Assembly (NCBI RefSeq): GCF_001953745.1
Contig: NZ_LWLN01000001.1
Coordinates: 62,001-126,000, forward strand
Origin: Natrinema saccharevitans
GTDB taxonomy: Archaea > Halobacteriota > Halobacteria > Halobacteriales > Natrialbaceae
Reading direction: 5' to 3'
Length of the DNA stretch: 64,000 nt
Of this stretch, positions 50,141-59,479 are shown in pieces. The position numbers were made by a program, and so were the translations under genes. Position 1 is the first letter of the stretch. The number at the start of each line of letters is the position of its first letter. The notes under the pieces are model-generated. The model ran no database searches. It had not been told where the DNA came from and was given only the letters and a program-made list of their open reading frames with translations.

Positions 50141-50295
50141 ACTGGCGATTCGGGAAATCGGAGTGAAAAGCCGTTCGTTCTTCCGGCCGCCGGTCCCCGT
50201 CGCGAGCGGTCAGCGGGCCGGGTCGATGGGGACCCGGTTCCCGCCCCCTGAAAGGGTTCGACACGCTTTACCGCCACCGCTTCGAACGCGTGGCT

Positions 50296-52089
50296 ATGAG
50301 TTCCGTACCCGAACGCTCCGAGGTCGACGAGCAGTATACGTGGGACCTCGAGAGCATCTACGCGACCGACGACGACTGGGAGGCGGCCTACGAGGCCGTC
50401 GCCGAGCGCGTCGACGACCTCGAGGCCTACGAGGGCCGGGTCACCGACGACGCCGAGACCCTCCTCGAGACCCTCGAGTTGCGCGACGAGATCATGCGCG
50501 AGGTGTCGACCGTCTCTGCCTACGCGCGGATGCGCCGCGACGAGGACACGACGAACCAGGAGTATCAGGCCCTGACCGCCCGCGCCCAGTCGCTGGCGGC
50601 CGACGCCCAATCCGCCGCCTCCTTTATCGAGCCCGAACTCCAGGAACTGACCCGCGAGGCGTTCGACGAGATGGTCGACGACGAACCGGATCTCGAGACC
50701 TACGACCACTACGTCGACGACGTCCTCCGGATGAAACCCCACACGCGCTCGGCCGAAGTCGAGGCGCTGTTGGCCGACCTGAGCGAGGTGACCGGCGCGA
50801 CGGGCGAGGTCTACAACATGCTCTCGAACGCGGACATGGCGTTCCCGACCGTCGAGGATCCCGAGGGCGAGGCCGTCGAGATCACCCAGAGCAACTTCAC
50901 CAACCTCCTCAAACGCCCCGACCGCGACTTCCGCAAACGGGTCTACGAGGGCTACTTCGACGAGTGGAAGTCGGTCCGGAACACGGTCGCGGCCAGCTAC
51001 AAGAACAGCGTCAAGGCCGACGTCAAGACCGCTCGAGCGCGCAACTACGACACCGCCCGCGAGGCCGCCCTCGACGGCCCGAACGTCCCCGTCGAGGTCT
51101 ACGACACCCTCGTCGACACGGTCCACGACAACCTCGACAAACTCCATCGCCACGCCGAACTCAAAGAACGAGCGCTCGGCGTCGACGAGTTGCAGATGTG
51201 GGACCTCTACATGCCACTGACCGGCGACGAGGGCCCCGACCTCGAGTACGACCAAGCCACCGAGTACGTCGTCGACGCGCTCGCGCCGCTGGGCGAGGAG
51301 TACCAGTCCCGCGTCGCCGACGGACTCGACTCCCAGTGGATCGACGTCTACGAGAACGAGGGCAAACAGTCTGGTGCCTACTCCGGCGGCACCTACGATA
51401 CCCAGCCGTTCATCCTGCTGAACTACCAGCAGGACATCGCCTCGATGTACACGCTGGCCCACGAACTCGGCCACTCGATGCACTCGGAACTCACGAAGGA
51501 CGAACAGCCCTACATCTACTCGAGCTACGAGATTTTCGTGGCCGAGGTCGCCAGTACGGTCAACGAGGCCCTGCTGACCAACCATCTCCTCGAGACCGTC
51601 GACGACCCCGAGTTCCGCAAGCACGTCCTCAACGAATTCCTCGAGCGGGTTCGTTCGACGCTGTACCGACAGACACTCTTCGCCGAGTTCGAACACGAAA
51701 CCCACCGCCTCGAGGAGGCGGGCGAGCCCCTGACCGCGGACCGGCTGGACGACCTCTACCGCGGACTGAAAGCGGAGTACTACGACCCCGCCGTGATCGA
51801 CGACCGCATCGCCCGCGAGTGGATGCGCATCCCCCACTTCTACCGGGCCTTCTACGTCTACCAGTACGCGACCGGCATCTCCGCGGCGCTGGCCATCGTC
51901 GACGACGTCCTAGAGCGCGGACAGCCCGCCGCCGAGGACTACCTCGAGTTCCTCCGTCGCGGCTCTCGGGAGTACCCTCTGGACCTCCTGCGAATCGCCG
52001 GCGTGGATATGAGTTCCTCGGACCCGATCGATCGCGCTCTCGAGACCTACGGCCAGCGCCTCGCGGAGTTCGAATCGCTGCTCGACTGA
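50296..52089 (+). CDS. pepF: M3 family oligoendopeptidase F
   Basis: A 597-residue zinc oligopeptidase. HELGH (His389, Glu390, His393) lies in YTLAHELGHSMHSELTKDEQ, with a third ligand Glu in SYEIFVAEVASTVNEALLTN. The N-terminal half is helical and acidic, the C-terminal helix closes the tunnel. It would cut oligopeptides released by the proteasome; PAN is encoded 224 bases downstream on the same strand. ATG 50296 is preferred over a GTG two codons earlier. No signal peptide. Confidence 0.93.
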   Translation: MSSVPERSEVDEQYTWDLESIYATDDDWEAAYEAVAERVDDLEAYEGRVTDDAETLLETLELRDEIMREVSTVSAYARMRRDEDTTNQEYQALTARAQSLAADAQSAASFIEPELQELTREAFDEMVDDEPDLETYDHYVDDVLRMKPHTRSAEVEALLADLSEVTGATGEVYNMLSNADMAFPTVEDPEGEAVEITQSNFTNLLKRPDRDFRKRVYEGYFDEWKSVRNTVAASYKNSVKADVKTARARNYDTAREAALDGPNVPVEVYDTLVDTVHDNLDKLHRHAELKERALGVDELQMWDLYMPLTGDEGPDLEYDQATEYVVDALAPLGEEYQSRVADGLDSQWIDVYENEGKQSGAYSGGTYDTQPFILLNYQQDIASMYTLAHELGHSMHSELTKDEQPYIYSSYEIFVAEVASTVNEALLTNHLLETVDDPEFRKHVLNEFLERVRSTLYRQTLFAEFEHETHRLEEAGEPLTADRLDDLYRGLKAEYYDPAVIDDRIAREWMRIPHFYRAFYVYQYATGISAALAIVDDVLERGQPAAEDYLEFLRRGSREYPLDLLRIAGVDMSSSDPIDRALETYGQRLAEFESLLD

Positions 52090-52313
52090 TACGGCCTGTT
52101 GTCCCGATTTTCGGAGCGACCGCGGGACCGGGGGTCGAGGTCGCTCCGGCAATGACTTACAACAGTCCGTCTGAGCCGTTATCGCTTCTCGCAACGGTCG
52201 GGTCGTTCGGGCTGAAACCGTCAAACTGCGGGTTCTATTTCTGCGCCGCGTCAGAAAACCCTCCGCGACCCAAAGGCACATTTACCGTCGAAATCCTATC
52301 GGCGTACATCAGG

Positions 52314-53546
52314 ATGTCTCGAAGCCCGTCTATTCCCGACCGACCTCACCGCGATATCGACTCGGATCTCCCTGACGACGAACGGCTCGAGGCGCTTCGG
52401 GGACACTACGAGGACCTTGTCGACGTCAACGAGCAACTCTCCGACCAGCTCGACGACGCCGAGGACCGCCGCGAGCGCCTTCGGGAGAAAGTCGACCGCG
52501 TCGAACGCGAAAACGAGACGCTCAAAAGCTCCTCGCTGTACATCGCCACCGTCGAGGACGTCCTCGACAACGAGGAAGTCATCGTCAAACAACACGGCAA
52601 CAATCAGGAAGTGCTGACCGAGGTGTCCAGTCGCGCCGTCGACGATCTCGAACCCGGCGACCGCGTCGCAGTCAACGACTCCTTCGCGATCCAGACCATT
52701 CTCGACGCCGAGACCGATGCCCGCGCCCAGTCGATGGAGATCACCGAGAAGCCGGCGGTCGCCTACACCGACATCGGTGGCATCGACGAACAGGTCCGGG
52801 AGGTCCGGGAAGCCGTCGAGCAGCCGCTCGCCGAACCCGAACTCTTCGACGAGGTCGGGATCGATCCGCCAAGCGGCGTCCTGCTCTACGGGCCGCCGGG
52901 GACGGGCAAGACGATGCTCGCGAAGGCCGTCGCCAACGAGACCGACGCCACCTTCATCAAGATGGCCGGCTCGGAACTCGTCCGGAAATTCATCGGCGAG
53001 GGCTCGCGGCTCGTCCGCGACCTCTTCGAGATGGCCCGCGAGCGCCAGCCCGCCATCATCTTCATCGACGAGATCGACGCCATCGCCACGCGTCGCACGG
53101 AATCGAAGACCTCCGGCGACGCCGAGGTCCAGCGGACGATGATGCAACTCCTCAGCGAGATGGACGGCTTCGAGGCCCGCGGCGAGGTCCGCATCATCGC
53201 CGCGACCAACCGCTTCGACATGCTCGATCGCGCCATCCTCCGGCCCGGCCGGTTCGACCGCCTGATCGAGGTCCCCGAACCCGACGCCGAGGGCCGCGAG
53301 CAGATCCTCGAGATCCACACGCGGAACATGAACATCGCCGACGGTGTCGACTTCGCGGCGCTGGCCGGCGACACCGACGGCTACTCCGGGGCCGAAATCG
53401 AGAGCCTCGCCACCGAGGCCGGCATGTTCGCCATCCGCAACGACCGCGACGAGGTCTCCCATCAGGACTTCGTCGACGCCTTAGAGAAGATCGAGGAGGA
53501 CGACTCGAGCGACGTGGTCTCCTCGGCCGGCTACTTCTACCAGTAA
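52314..53546 (+). CDS. pan: proteasome-activating nucleotidase PAN
   Basis: A 410-residue AAA ATPase that unfolds proteins for the 20S proteasome. Residues about 28-72 form the N-terminal coiled coil, an OB domain follows (VSSRAVDDLEPGDRVAVNDS). The AAA domain has Walker A YGPPGTGKTML (about 193-202), Walker B IIFIDEIDAIATRR, sensor 1 AATNR and the arginine-finger region LRPGRFDR. The C-terminus is GYFYQ, whose FYQ fits the HbYX (hydrophobic-Tyr-any) rule used to open the proteasome gate. The upstream 220 bases hold its promoter. Confidence 0.96.
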   Translation: MSRSPSIPDRPHRDIDSDLPDDERLEALRGHYEDLVDVNEQLSDQLDDAEDRRERLREKVDRVERENETLKSSSLYIATVEDVLDNEEVIVKQHGNNQEVLTEVSSRAVDDLEPGDRVAVNDSFAIQTILDAETDARAQSMEITEKPAVAYTDIGGIDEQVREVREAVEQPLAEPELFDEVGIDPPSGVLLYGPPGTGKTMLAKAVANETDATFIKMAGSELVRKFIGEGSRLVRDLFEMARERQPAIIFIDEIDAIATRRTESKTSGDAEVQRTMMQLLSEMDGFEARGEVRIIAATNRFDMLDRAILRPGRFDRLIEVPEPDAEGREQILEIHTRNMNIADGVDFAALAGDTDGYSGAEIESLATEAGMFAIRNDRDEVSHQDFVDALEKIEEDDSSDVVSSAGYFYQ

Positions 53547-53563
53547 CGAAGTTTTGCGCTACG

Positions 53564-53584
53564 GGCGCGGCGAAGCCGCGCCCT
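53564..53584 (+). terminator. strong hairpin after pan
   Basis: GGGCGCGGC and GCCGCGCCC are perfect 9-base arms around GAA, 17 bases after the pan stop, followed by TCGGCAAAAATTCG. A second perfect hairpin (GAACGC-AAA-GCGTTC) is at 53625-53639. The position suits transcription termination or 3'-end protection; no long T-run is present. Confidence 0.4.
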
Positions 53585-53823
53585 CGGCAAAAATTCGATT
53601 AAAAGCACTCCTCGCTCCGTTCCGAACGCAAAGCGTTCTCCACATCGGTCGTCGGCCCGCTCGCTTCGCTCGCGGTGACTGTCAGTGAGTCGCCTGCCTT
53701 TCCCCGGTTCGCGCGGTTCTCGCCTCTGCTCGAGCCGCGCTCCCGGCCGCTGTACTCGCTGTCAGGACGGTGTGTTCGACCCCGGATCGCAAGCCCTTAC
53801 GCCGCCCGTCCCCGACTTCGGGT

Positions 53824-54303
53824 ATGAGTACGATCCGAGTCGTCTGGGGTGCCGCGTCGGGGCCCACGGCGATGGCCTCCTACGACGCGGCGCTGGCCGA
53901 GGCCGGCGTCGAGAACTACAACCTCGTCTCGGTTTCCTCGGTGATCCCGGCCGGTGCCGCGGTCGAGGCCGTCGGCACCGCGCCCGACCTCGGCCCCGCC
54001 GGCGAGCGCCTGACCGTCGTCGAGGCTCGAGCCACGACCGCCGAGCCGGGCCGGGTAAGCGCGGCGCTGGCGTGGTCCCAGTCCCCCGACGGCGGGCCGG
54101 GGCTATTCTACGAGACGGCGGGTGAGATGGACCGCGAGGACGTCGAGCGCCGGGTCCGCGAGGGACTGGCCGCGGGTCAGGAGCTTCGCGACTGGTCGTT
54201 CGCCGAGCCGCGGGTCGCACTCGAGAGCCGGCAGGCCGACTCGGGCCGCCACACGACGGCGGTCGTCCTCGCCGTCTACGGCGAGAGCAAGCCGATCCTC
54301 TAG
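53824..54303 (+). CDS. pdaD: pyruvoyl-dependent arginine decarboxylase
   Basis: A 159-residue proenzyme that self-cleaves between Ser38 and Ser39 in LVSVSSVIPAGAAV, giving a beta chain and a pyruvoyl-bearing alpha chain. It makes agmatine, the first step to polyamines and to agmatinylated tRNA-Ile2 in archaea. The C-terminal REGLAAGQELRDWSFAEPRV and VVLAVYGESKPIL close the trimer fold. ATG 53824 is preferred over an in-frame ATG 18 codons earlier. Confidence 0.93.
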   Translation: MSTIRVVWGAASGPTAMASYDAALAEAGVENYNLVSVSSVIPAGAAVEAVGTAPDLGPAGERLTVVEARATTAEPGRVSAALAWSQSPDGGPGLFYETAGEMDREDVERRVREGLAAGQELRDWSFAEPRVALESRQADSGRHTTAVVLAVYGESKPIL

Positions 54304-54369
54304 GACGGAGATTGTCCCAAAGCGAACCCTTTTGACCGGGCGGCTCGTTGCTACGGGCACACACTTCTC

Positions 54370-54768
54370 ATGAACGGAAACACGCCGTACGCAGGGCTAC
54401 CGGGCGAGACTGGGGCTGGGCAACGAGCCGCGGCGGACGTTCCGGACCTCTCGAGTACGCAAAAGCGACTCCTCCACCGCGACGTCTCGCGGATCGCCGC
54501 CCGCACCCGGGAGTTTCTCCCCAACGAGTACGTCGTCGACTCGGATATCTCGAGCGGGATGAGCGGCCCGCAGGTCACTGTCGCCGTCCGTCCGCCGGTC
54601 GGCCACGCCGTCTCCGCCGGCTTCACGCCCGACCTGGAGGACGCGGCGGCCGCCGAGGAGGCTATCACCGCCGACGAACGCGACGAGGTCGCCCGCGGAC
54701 TGGCCGCGAGCGCCGCCCTGCAGGTCAAACAGGCCGTCAGCAACAACGTCACGCCGACCGGGAAGTAG
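54370..54768 (+). CDS. DUF5811 family protein
   Basis: A 132-residue protein that I recognise as haloarchaeal DUF5811: MNGNTPYAGLPGETGAGQRA, then DLSSTQKRLLHRDVSRIAAR and TREFLPNEYVVDSDISSGMS, and later AVSAGFTPDLEDAAAAEEAI. It seems to be a small alpha/beta protein with an N-terminal Gly-rich extension. Function unknown. It starts 66 bases after pdaD on the same strand and may be co-transcribed with it. Confidence 0.78.
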   Translation: MNGNTPYAGLPGETGAGQRAAADVPDLSSTQKRLLHRDVSRIAARTREFLPNEYVVDSDISSGMSGPQVTVAVRPPVGHAVSAGFTPDLEDAAAAEEAITADERDEVARGLAASAALQVKQAVSNNVTPTGK

Positions 54769-54801
54769 TCGGTCGGTTCGGACCCGTTTTCGCCGCCGCC
54801 G

Positions 54802-55105
54802 TCAGTACAGCAGTCCCTCGAGCTGGTGGCGTCGCCGCTCGAGATCGAACGCTGGCTCGACCGACGGGTCCGCGACGAGGCGATCGAGGACGAGCAACGG
54901 GTCCGTCCCGGCCCGACGCGCGAAACCGCTCGGTCGCGGGACGGTTCGTCGCGAGCGAGGAACACAGCCCGAGCGCCAGCGCCAGCGGGACGGCGCTCTC
55001 GGGGTCGGTCGGGAACGCGTCGCTGATCCCGATACTCGCCGGGGACGGAAATGGAAAGCGCGGGTACGTCTCACCCGGAACAGTCCATCGGACAGGAAGA
55101 GAGGG
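54802..55105 (-). pseudogene. small haloarchaeal protein, single-base frameshift and missing start
   Basis: The minus strand has one frame reading ETYPRFPFPSPASIGISDAF then PTDPESAVPLALALGLCSSL and ATNRPATERF, and another reading ARRAGTDPLLVLDRLVADPS then VEPAFDLERRRHQLEGLLY to a stop. Removing one T from the TTT at 54923-54925 joins them into one smooth protein of about 85 residues. No ATG, GTG or TTG start is seen before an in-frame TAG at 55106-55108. So either the gene is dead (shift and start both lost) or the shift is a homopolymer error and the start is elsewhere. Conserved in haloarchaea by my recollection; no name. Confidence 0.6.
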
Positions 55106-55132
55106 CTACAAACACGATGACTCGACGGACGG

Positions 55133-55840
55133 TCAGTCGTCCGCGGTCGCCTGCTCGAGTTCTTCGTCGGCTTCGGCCTCGGCTTTCGTTTCGGCCTCTC
55201 GCTCCTCGGCCTCCTCGGCTTCCTTTTTCTCCTTGATCTTTTTCAGGCGGAACGTCTCCTCGCGCTCCTGTTCCTCGAGCTTCTGCTCGATGTACTCCTG
55301 GTTCTCGTAGAGTTCCGGCAGGAGCTTGAACTCGAGGGCGTTGACGCGACGCTTGGTGGTCTCGATCTCGCGGAGCATCTTCTTCATCGCCGTCTCGACC
55401 TCGGCGGCGAGGATGATGCTCTCGAGAAGGTCCTCGTAGGCCTCGGCGGCCTCGTCGATGCGGGCGGAGGTCCCCATGATCCCGTAGCCGCGCTGATCGA
55501 GGCTCTTGGTGACCTTCGAGGACTCGATCTGGGGCACGACGACGCCCATGATGTTCTTCGATTCGGTGGTGATCTCGGGGTGTTCCTGCAGCGCCGCCGC
55601 GGCACCGCGGACCGCGACGTCGCCTTCCATCGCCCGGGCCATGTTGATCTTCTTCTGGGCGTCCTCGTAGTCCTGTGCGAGGTCGCCGCGGACGTCCTGG
55701 GCCTTGTCCAGAATGTCCATGAACTCCATGATCAGCCCGTCGCGTTTCTTCTCGAGCGTGCCGTGGCCCCGCTCGGAGAGCTCGATGCGATCCTCGATCG
55801 CCATCAAGTTCTTGCGGGTGGGCTTGACGTCGTTGGCCAT
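55133..55840 (-). CDS. atpD: A-type ATP synthase subunit D (central stalk)
   Basis: A 235-residue coiled-coil protein. The start [20 protein letters not shown] and the first helix [20 protein letters not shown] are the family opening; the centre [20 protein letters not shown] is the bend region, and a second long helix ([20 protein letters not shown]) ends the coiled coil. A charged tail [20 protein letters not shown] follows. It rotates inside the A3B3 head. It is not next to atpB here: atpB stops at 62671, 6.8 kb upstream on the same strand, with unrelated genes between. Confidence 0.95.
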   Translation of the reverse strand: MANDVKPTRKNLMAIEDRIELSERGHGTLEKKRDGLIMEFMDILDKAQDVRGDLAQDYEDAQKKINMARAMEGDVAVRGAAAALQEHPEITTESKNIMGVVVPQIESSKVTKSLDQRGYGIMGTSARIDEAAEAYEDLLESIILAAEVETAMKKMLREIETTKRRVNALEFKLLPELYENQEYIEQKLEEQEREETFRLKKIKEKKEAEEAEEREAETKAEAEADEELEQATADD

Positions 55841-55926
55841 CTTGTCGGGGGGTAACGCCCCCAGTCGGATAACTGTTTACAGTTTTCCGTGAGCGACGGT
55901 ATCGACGGCATGACGCCGCGACCCCG

Positions 55927-56130
55927 TCAGCCGAGGAACAGATCGATCATGTCGCCCGACGACTGACCCTTGTAGAGTTCCGAGTAGCCGCAACTCGTAC
56001 AGCTCACGACGTGGAACCGACGGTTCTGGATGTCGAACATCTTGGAGAGCCCGCCGCCGGTCGTCGAGATCTCGTCGATCTCCGTTTCAGTGTGACCGCA
56101 CTTCGGACAGCCGCGATCGTCGTCTCGCAT
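55927..56130 (-). CDS. zinc-ribbon nucleic-acid-binding protein (COG3478-like)
   Basis: A 67-residue protein with two CxxC knuckles (Cys8, Cys11 in GCPKCGH, and Cys44, Cys47 in SCTSCGY), forming a zinc ribbon. Between them lies IDEISTTGGGLSKMFDIQNR, and it ends ELYKGQSSGDMIDLFLG, with a short helix. Small ribbons of this type occur in many archaea and bacteria; the role is unknown. It is divergent from the next gene, with 63 bases between starts and a T-rich promoter region (TTTTCCTTTTTGACTAAC). Confidence 0.82.
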   Translation of the reverse strand: MRDDDRGCPKCGHTETEIDEISTTGGGLSKMFDIQNRRFHVVSCTSCGYSELYKGQSSGDMIDLFLG

Positions 56131-56193
56131 AGCCGCTTTTCCTTTTTGACTAACAAATCTTTTGTGTTCGCCCCCTCGAGTATCGACCGAGCC

Positions 56194-56463
56194 ATGGCTG
56201 TTACCGTCGTGCTCCTGTTAGTGGTCTCCCTCGCGATCCCACTGGTTCTGTGGCTGGCGATCAGTCGGGAAACGTCGGACCCGACCGTCGTGGACCGGCG
56301 AGAAGCCGAACGGATCGCGAAAGAGCGCGGTGGCCGAGAGCCGTCTCGTTCGACCGGCAGCCCGGACCACCCGACCGACGATCGCCACGGAAGAAACCGA
56401 TCGGACCGTGACGTACGGGACGACCGCTCGAGGGAGTTCGGCCGCCGTCGCGAGGACCGGTGA
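56194..56463 (+). CDS. small membrane-anchored, highly charged protein (89 aa)
   Basis: An 89-residue protein from ATG 56194 with one N-terminal helix (MAVTVVLLLVVSLAIPLVLW, about 2-22) and a long Arg/Asp/Ser/Glu-rich hydrophilic tail (EREAERIAKERGGREPSRS-like). The tail looks disordered. It could be an anchor for a soluble partner. No family is recognised. The end of the frame lies 41 bases from the stop of the convergent ABC ATPase gene. Confidence 0.55.
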   Translation: MAVTVVLLLVVSLAIPLVLWLAISRETSDPTVVDRREAERIAKERGGREPSRSTGSPDHPTDDRHGRNRSDRDVRDDRSREFGRRREDR

Positions 56464-56504
56464 CGGTGTTCGCACGTCGGGAGTCGACCGAAACGACGGC
56501 GTCT

Positions 56505-57518
56505 CTATTCGAGGACGTGGACCCGCTGCTCGTCGATCGAGAGCGGGACCGAGTCGCCGACCCGGTAGCCGTCGATCCCGTCGGCGTGCAGCGTCACCGT
56601 CGTGTCGTCGGGCAGCGTCGCCGTCAGTCGGGTCCGGTCACCGAGGTAGGTCACGTCGGTGACGTCGGCCTCGAGCGCCCCCTCGCCCAGTTCGAAGGCG
56701 GCGGGCCGGGCGGCGACCCGCACCGAGCCGTCCGTCTCGGCCGCCACGGGCAGTTCGGTAAAGCCAAGATCGACGCGGCCGTTCTCGGCGACGCCCTCGA
56801 GCAGGGTCGAACTCCCGACGAAGTTCGCGACGAAGGGGTTGGCGGGCCGGCGGTAGATCTCCGCGGGCGGGCCCACCTGCTCGAGCGTGCCGTCCGCCAG
56901 CACCGCGATCCGATCGCACATCGCCATCGCCTCCTCCTGGTCGTGGGTGACGTAGAGCGCGGTCACCTCGAGGTCGGCCAGCAGGTCGCCGATCTCCTCG
57001 CGCAGTCGGGTCTTGAGTTCGGCGTCCAACCCCGTCATCGGCTCGTCGAGCAGGAGGACGTGGGGTTCGATCGCGAGCGCCCGCGCGAGGCCGACCCGCT
57101 GTTGCTGGCCGCCCGACAGCGTCGTCGGTCGCCGGTCGGCCAGTTCGGCGATGTCGAGCATGGCGAGCAGGTCGTCGGCCCGGTCGCGGCGCTCGGCCGT
57201 CGGAACCCCCTGCATCTTCGGCCCGAACGCGACGTTCTCGCGGACGGTCATGGTGTCGAACAGGGCGTAGGACTGGAAGACCAGCCCGACGTTGCGCTCT
57301 TCGGGCGGGACGTGGGTGACGTCGACCCCGTCGAACAGCACCCGGCCGTGGGTCGGCGTCTCGAAGCCGGCGATGGTCCGCAACGTGGTCGTCTTCCCGC
57401 AGCCCGAGGGGCCGACGACCCCGAGGATCTCGCCGTCCCGGATCGTCAGGTCGATCCCGTCGACGGCCACCTCGTCGCCGTAGGCCTTCGTCAGCGACTC
57501 GAGGGTGACGTCGCTCAC
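56505..57518 (-). CDS. ABC importer ATPase (thiamine/iron/polyamine type)
   Basis: A 337-residue ATP-binding subunit from a GTG start. Walker A GPSGCGKTTTL is at about 36-46, signature LSGGQQQRVGLARAL at about 134, Walker B with LLLDEPMTGLDAELK. The C-terminal 100 residues form a TOBE-like domain (VAARPAAFELGEGALEADVT), as in PotA/FbpC/ThiQ-type importers. It is the last gene of a four-gene operon (binding protein, two permeases, ATPase) and is 82 bases after the second permease. The solute is not readable from this subunit. Confidence 0.93.
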   Translation of the reverse strand: MSDVTLESLTKAYGDEVAVDGIDLTIRDGEILGVVGPSGCGKTTTLRTIAGFETPTHGRVLFDGVDVTHVPPEERNVGLVFQSYALFDTMTVRENVAFGPKMQGVPTAERRDRADDLLAMLDIAELADRRPTTLSGGQQQRVGLARALAIEPHVLLLDEPMTGLDAELKTRLREEIGDLLADLEVTALYVTHDQEEAMAMCDRIAVLADGTLEQVGPPAEIYRRPANPFVANFVGSSTLLEGVAENGRVDLGFTELPVAAETDGSVRVAARPAAFELGEGALEADVTDVTYLGDRTRLTATLPDDTTVTLHADGIDGYRVGDSVPLSIDEQRVHVLE

Positions 57519-57600
57519 GGGCGGTCACCTCCGGCCGGCGCTGCGGGCCGCGGTCGGTGAGCGATTCGATTCGGTTGCCGATAGACAGTGTGTCTCCGTG

Positions 57601-58548
57601 TCATCGTTGTGCGGTCGAGAACCCCCTGTTGCCGAGCAGTTGGAGGACGAGTATCGCGGCCACGACGATCGTGAAGTAGACCGACACGGCCGCCGCCGAC
57701 TGCAGATGCGTCGCGTTCGAGATGTTCCGGTAGAGGAAGATCGCGAACGGATCCGGACTCCCGCTCGCGACCATGTACGTGAAGTTGAACTCCGCGGCCG
57801 CGAGCGTCCAAGTGATGACACAGCCGGCGACGATCCCGCGTTTGGCGTGGGGGACGACGATCGTCAGGAGGGTCCGGGGCCACGAGGCGCCCAGCGATCG
57901 GGCGCTCTCCTCGAGGCGGACCAGATCCATCGACTGGAAGGAACTCTGGACGGTCAACACCATGTAGGGCGACTTGAGCAGACAGTAGCCGGCGAGCAAT
58001 CCCAGCGCCGACCGGCCGTGGTCGGGATAGGTCTGGACGAACGCGATCCCGAGGATCAGCCCCGGCACGAGCGGCAGGATCGCGAACGTGTTCACCCAGT
58101 CCCGCGCGTAGAAGTCGTATCGCGCGAGCGCGTACGCGACCGGAACTCCGATGATCACGTTCAGGAGCATGCCGCCGGTCGCGATCGCGAGACTGAACGC
58201 GAGCCCGGGGATCGCGTTCGCTTGCACGCCGTGATCGCCGAACCCGAGTACCTGTCGCCAATGCTCGAGCGTCACGAATCCCTTGGGGACGACGCCGGCT
58301 GCTGACCCCGCGAACGACGAAACGAACGTGACGATGACCGGGACGGTCAGGAACGCGACGACGAGCGCGACGACGCCGACCAGTAGCGGGCGACCGATCG
58401 CGGTCGACAGCGCCGTTCCGGATCGCGACCACTCCTCGGCCGCGGCCGCTTCGGTCGCGCCGCCGTCCGGGCGTGGATCGGTCCGTGCCGTTCCGGGAGC
58501 CGACCCCGGATCACCGTCGCTCTCGTCGGATTTCGTGGGCCCGGTCAT
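57601..58548 (-). CDS. ABC importer permease 2
   Basis: A 315-residue permease with six membrane helices after a cytoplasmic, acidic N-terminal 45 residues (MTGPTKSDESDGDPGSAPGT). The EAA-like loop for contact with the ATPase is around SARSLGASWPRTLLTIVVPH (about 189-209), and helix 1 is PLLVGVVALVVAFLTVPVIV. Together with permease 1 it forms the heterodimeric channel. It begins one base after the stop of permease 1, so they are translationally coupled. Confidence 0.9.
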   Translation of the reverse strand: MTGPTKSDESDGDPGSAPGTARTDPRPDGGATEAAAAEEWSRSGTALSTAIGRPLLVGVVALVVAFLTVPVIVTFVSSFAGSAAGVVPKGFVTLEHWRQVLGFGDHGVQANAIPGLAFSLAIATGGMLLNVIIGVPVAYALARYDFYARDWVNTFAILPLVPGLILGIAFVQTYPDHGRSALGLLAGYCLLKSPYMVLTVQSSFQSMDLVRLEESARSLGASWPRTLLTIVVPHAKRGIVAGCVITWTLAAAEFNFTYMVASGSPDPFAIFLYRNISNATHLQSAAAVSVYFTIVVAAILVLQLLGNRGFSTAQR

Positions 58549-58549
58549 C

Positions 58550-59473
58550 TCAGATCTCCACCGCGTCGTTTTCGACGAACCGCAGCCCGACGAACGTGAA
58601 CGCGACGATGAAGGCCACGTAGACCAACCCGATCGCGGCCGCGATGTCCGGGCTGTACGAGCCGACGCTCGTCTCCTCGTGTATCTGAAGCGTGACGACG
58701 CGGTGGCTCTGCAGGATCAACACGGTCCCGAAGATCGCGAGCCCGGAGCGGAACGTGAGGATCACCGCGGCGACGATTCCCGGGCGAATCTCGGGAAGCG
58801 TGACGTGATAGAACGTCTGCCACCGGCTCGCGCCGAGTGTGCGCGCTGCTTCTTCGGCCTGCGCGTTGATCTCCGCGTAGGTCCCGCGCAACACCATGGT
58901 CGCCCGCGGGAGCAACGAGTAGACGTACCCGAGAAAGAGGCCGGTGATCGCCGTCGCGCTCGCGAGGTCGATCGGCGCGCCACCCGTCGCGACGGCGACC
59001 GCGTTCGTCACTAGCCCCTGCCGTCCCAGCAGGACGACGATCAGGTACGCGACGATGATCCCCGGCAGCGCGATGGGAAAGGAGACGGCCGCGACGACGA
59101 GTCGTTCGAGCGACAGGGCGTACTTCTCGAGGACGTGTGCGACGGCGACGCCGAGCGCGACGCTGACTCCCGTCGCCAGCCCGACGAACCACAGCGTGTT
59201 CCAGGCGACCCGCCGGTACGCCGGGGTCGTCGCGAGCGTCTCCCAGGCCTCGAGCGACCACCCCTCCATCCAGATCGTGTCCTCCGCGAGGCTGATCCGG
59301 ACGAGCATCGCCAGCGGGACGAACCCCGCGACGATCGCGAGCGCGAAGAAGGGGAGACAGAGGATCGCGATCCGCCGGCGCTCGCGCTCGCGTTCGGTCG
59401 TCGGACGGGCGGTCGTCGACGCGAGCGTCGCGACGCGACGGACCGACGCCGTCGCCGATTTCCGGACCGACAT
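58550..59473 (-). CDS. ABC importer permease 1
   Basis: A 307-residue permease from ATG 59473, with a basic N-terminal cytoplasmic stretch (VRRVATLASTTARPTTERER) and about six helices; the EAA-like loop is EEAARTLGASRWQTFYHVTL (about 231-250). Helix 1 is ILCLPFFALAIVAGFVPLAM. Six bases separate the stop of the binding-protein gene from its start, so it is the second gene of the operon. Its fold is that of the ThiP/FbpB/PotB class. Confidence 0.9.
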   Translation of the reverse strand: MSVRKSATASVRRVATLASTTARPTTERERERRRIAILCLPFFALAIVAGFVPLAMLVRISLAEDTIWMEGWSLEAWETLATTPAYRRVAWNTLWFVGLATGVSVALGVAVAHVLEKYALSLERLVVAAVSFPIALPGIIVAYLIVVLLGRQGLVTNAVAVATGGAPIDLASATAITGLFLGYVYSLLPRATMVLRGTYAEINAQAEEAARTLGASRWQTFYHVTLPEIRPGIVAAVILTFRSGLAIFGTVLILQSHRVVTLQIHEETSVGSYSPDIAAAIGLVYVAFIVAFTFVGLRFVENDAVEI

Positions 59474-59479
59474 CCGCGA

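Noticed and set aside
49899-52313. Long plus-strand frame fused in front of pan
   Set aside because: It runs out of frame through the whole pepF gene and is Arg/Ser-rich; PAN starts at 52314 with its own coiled coil.
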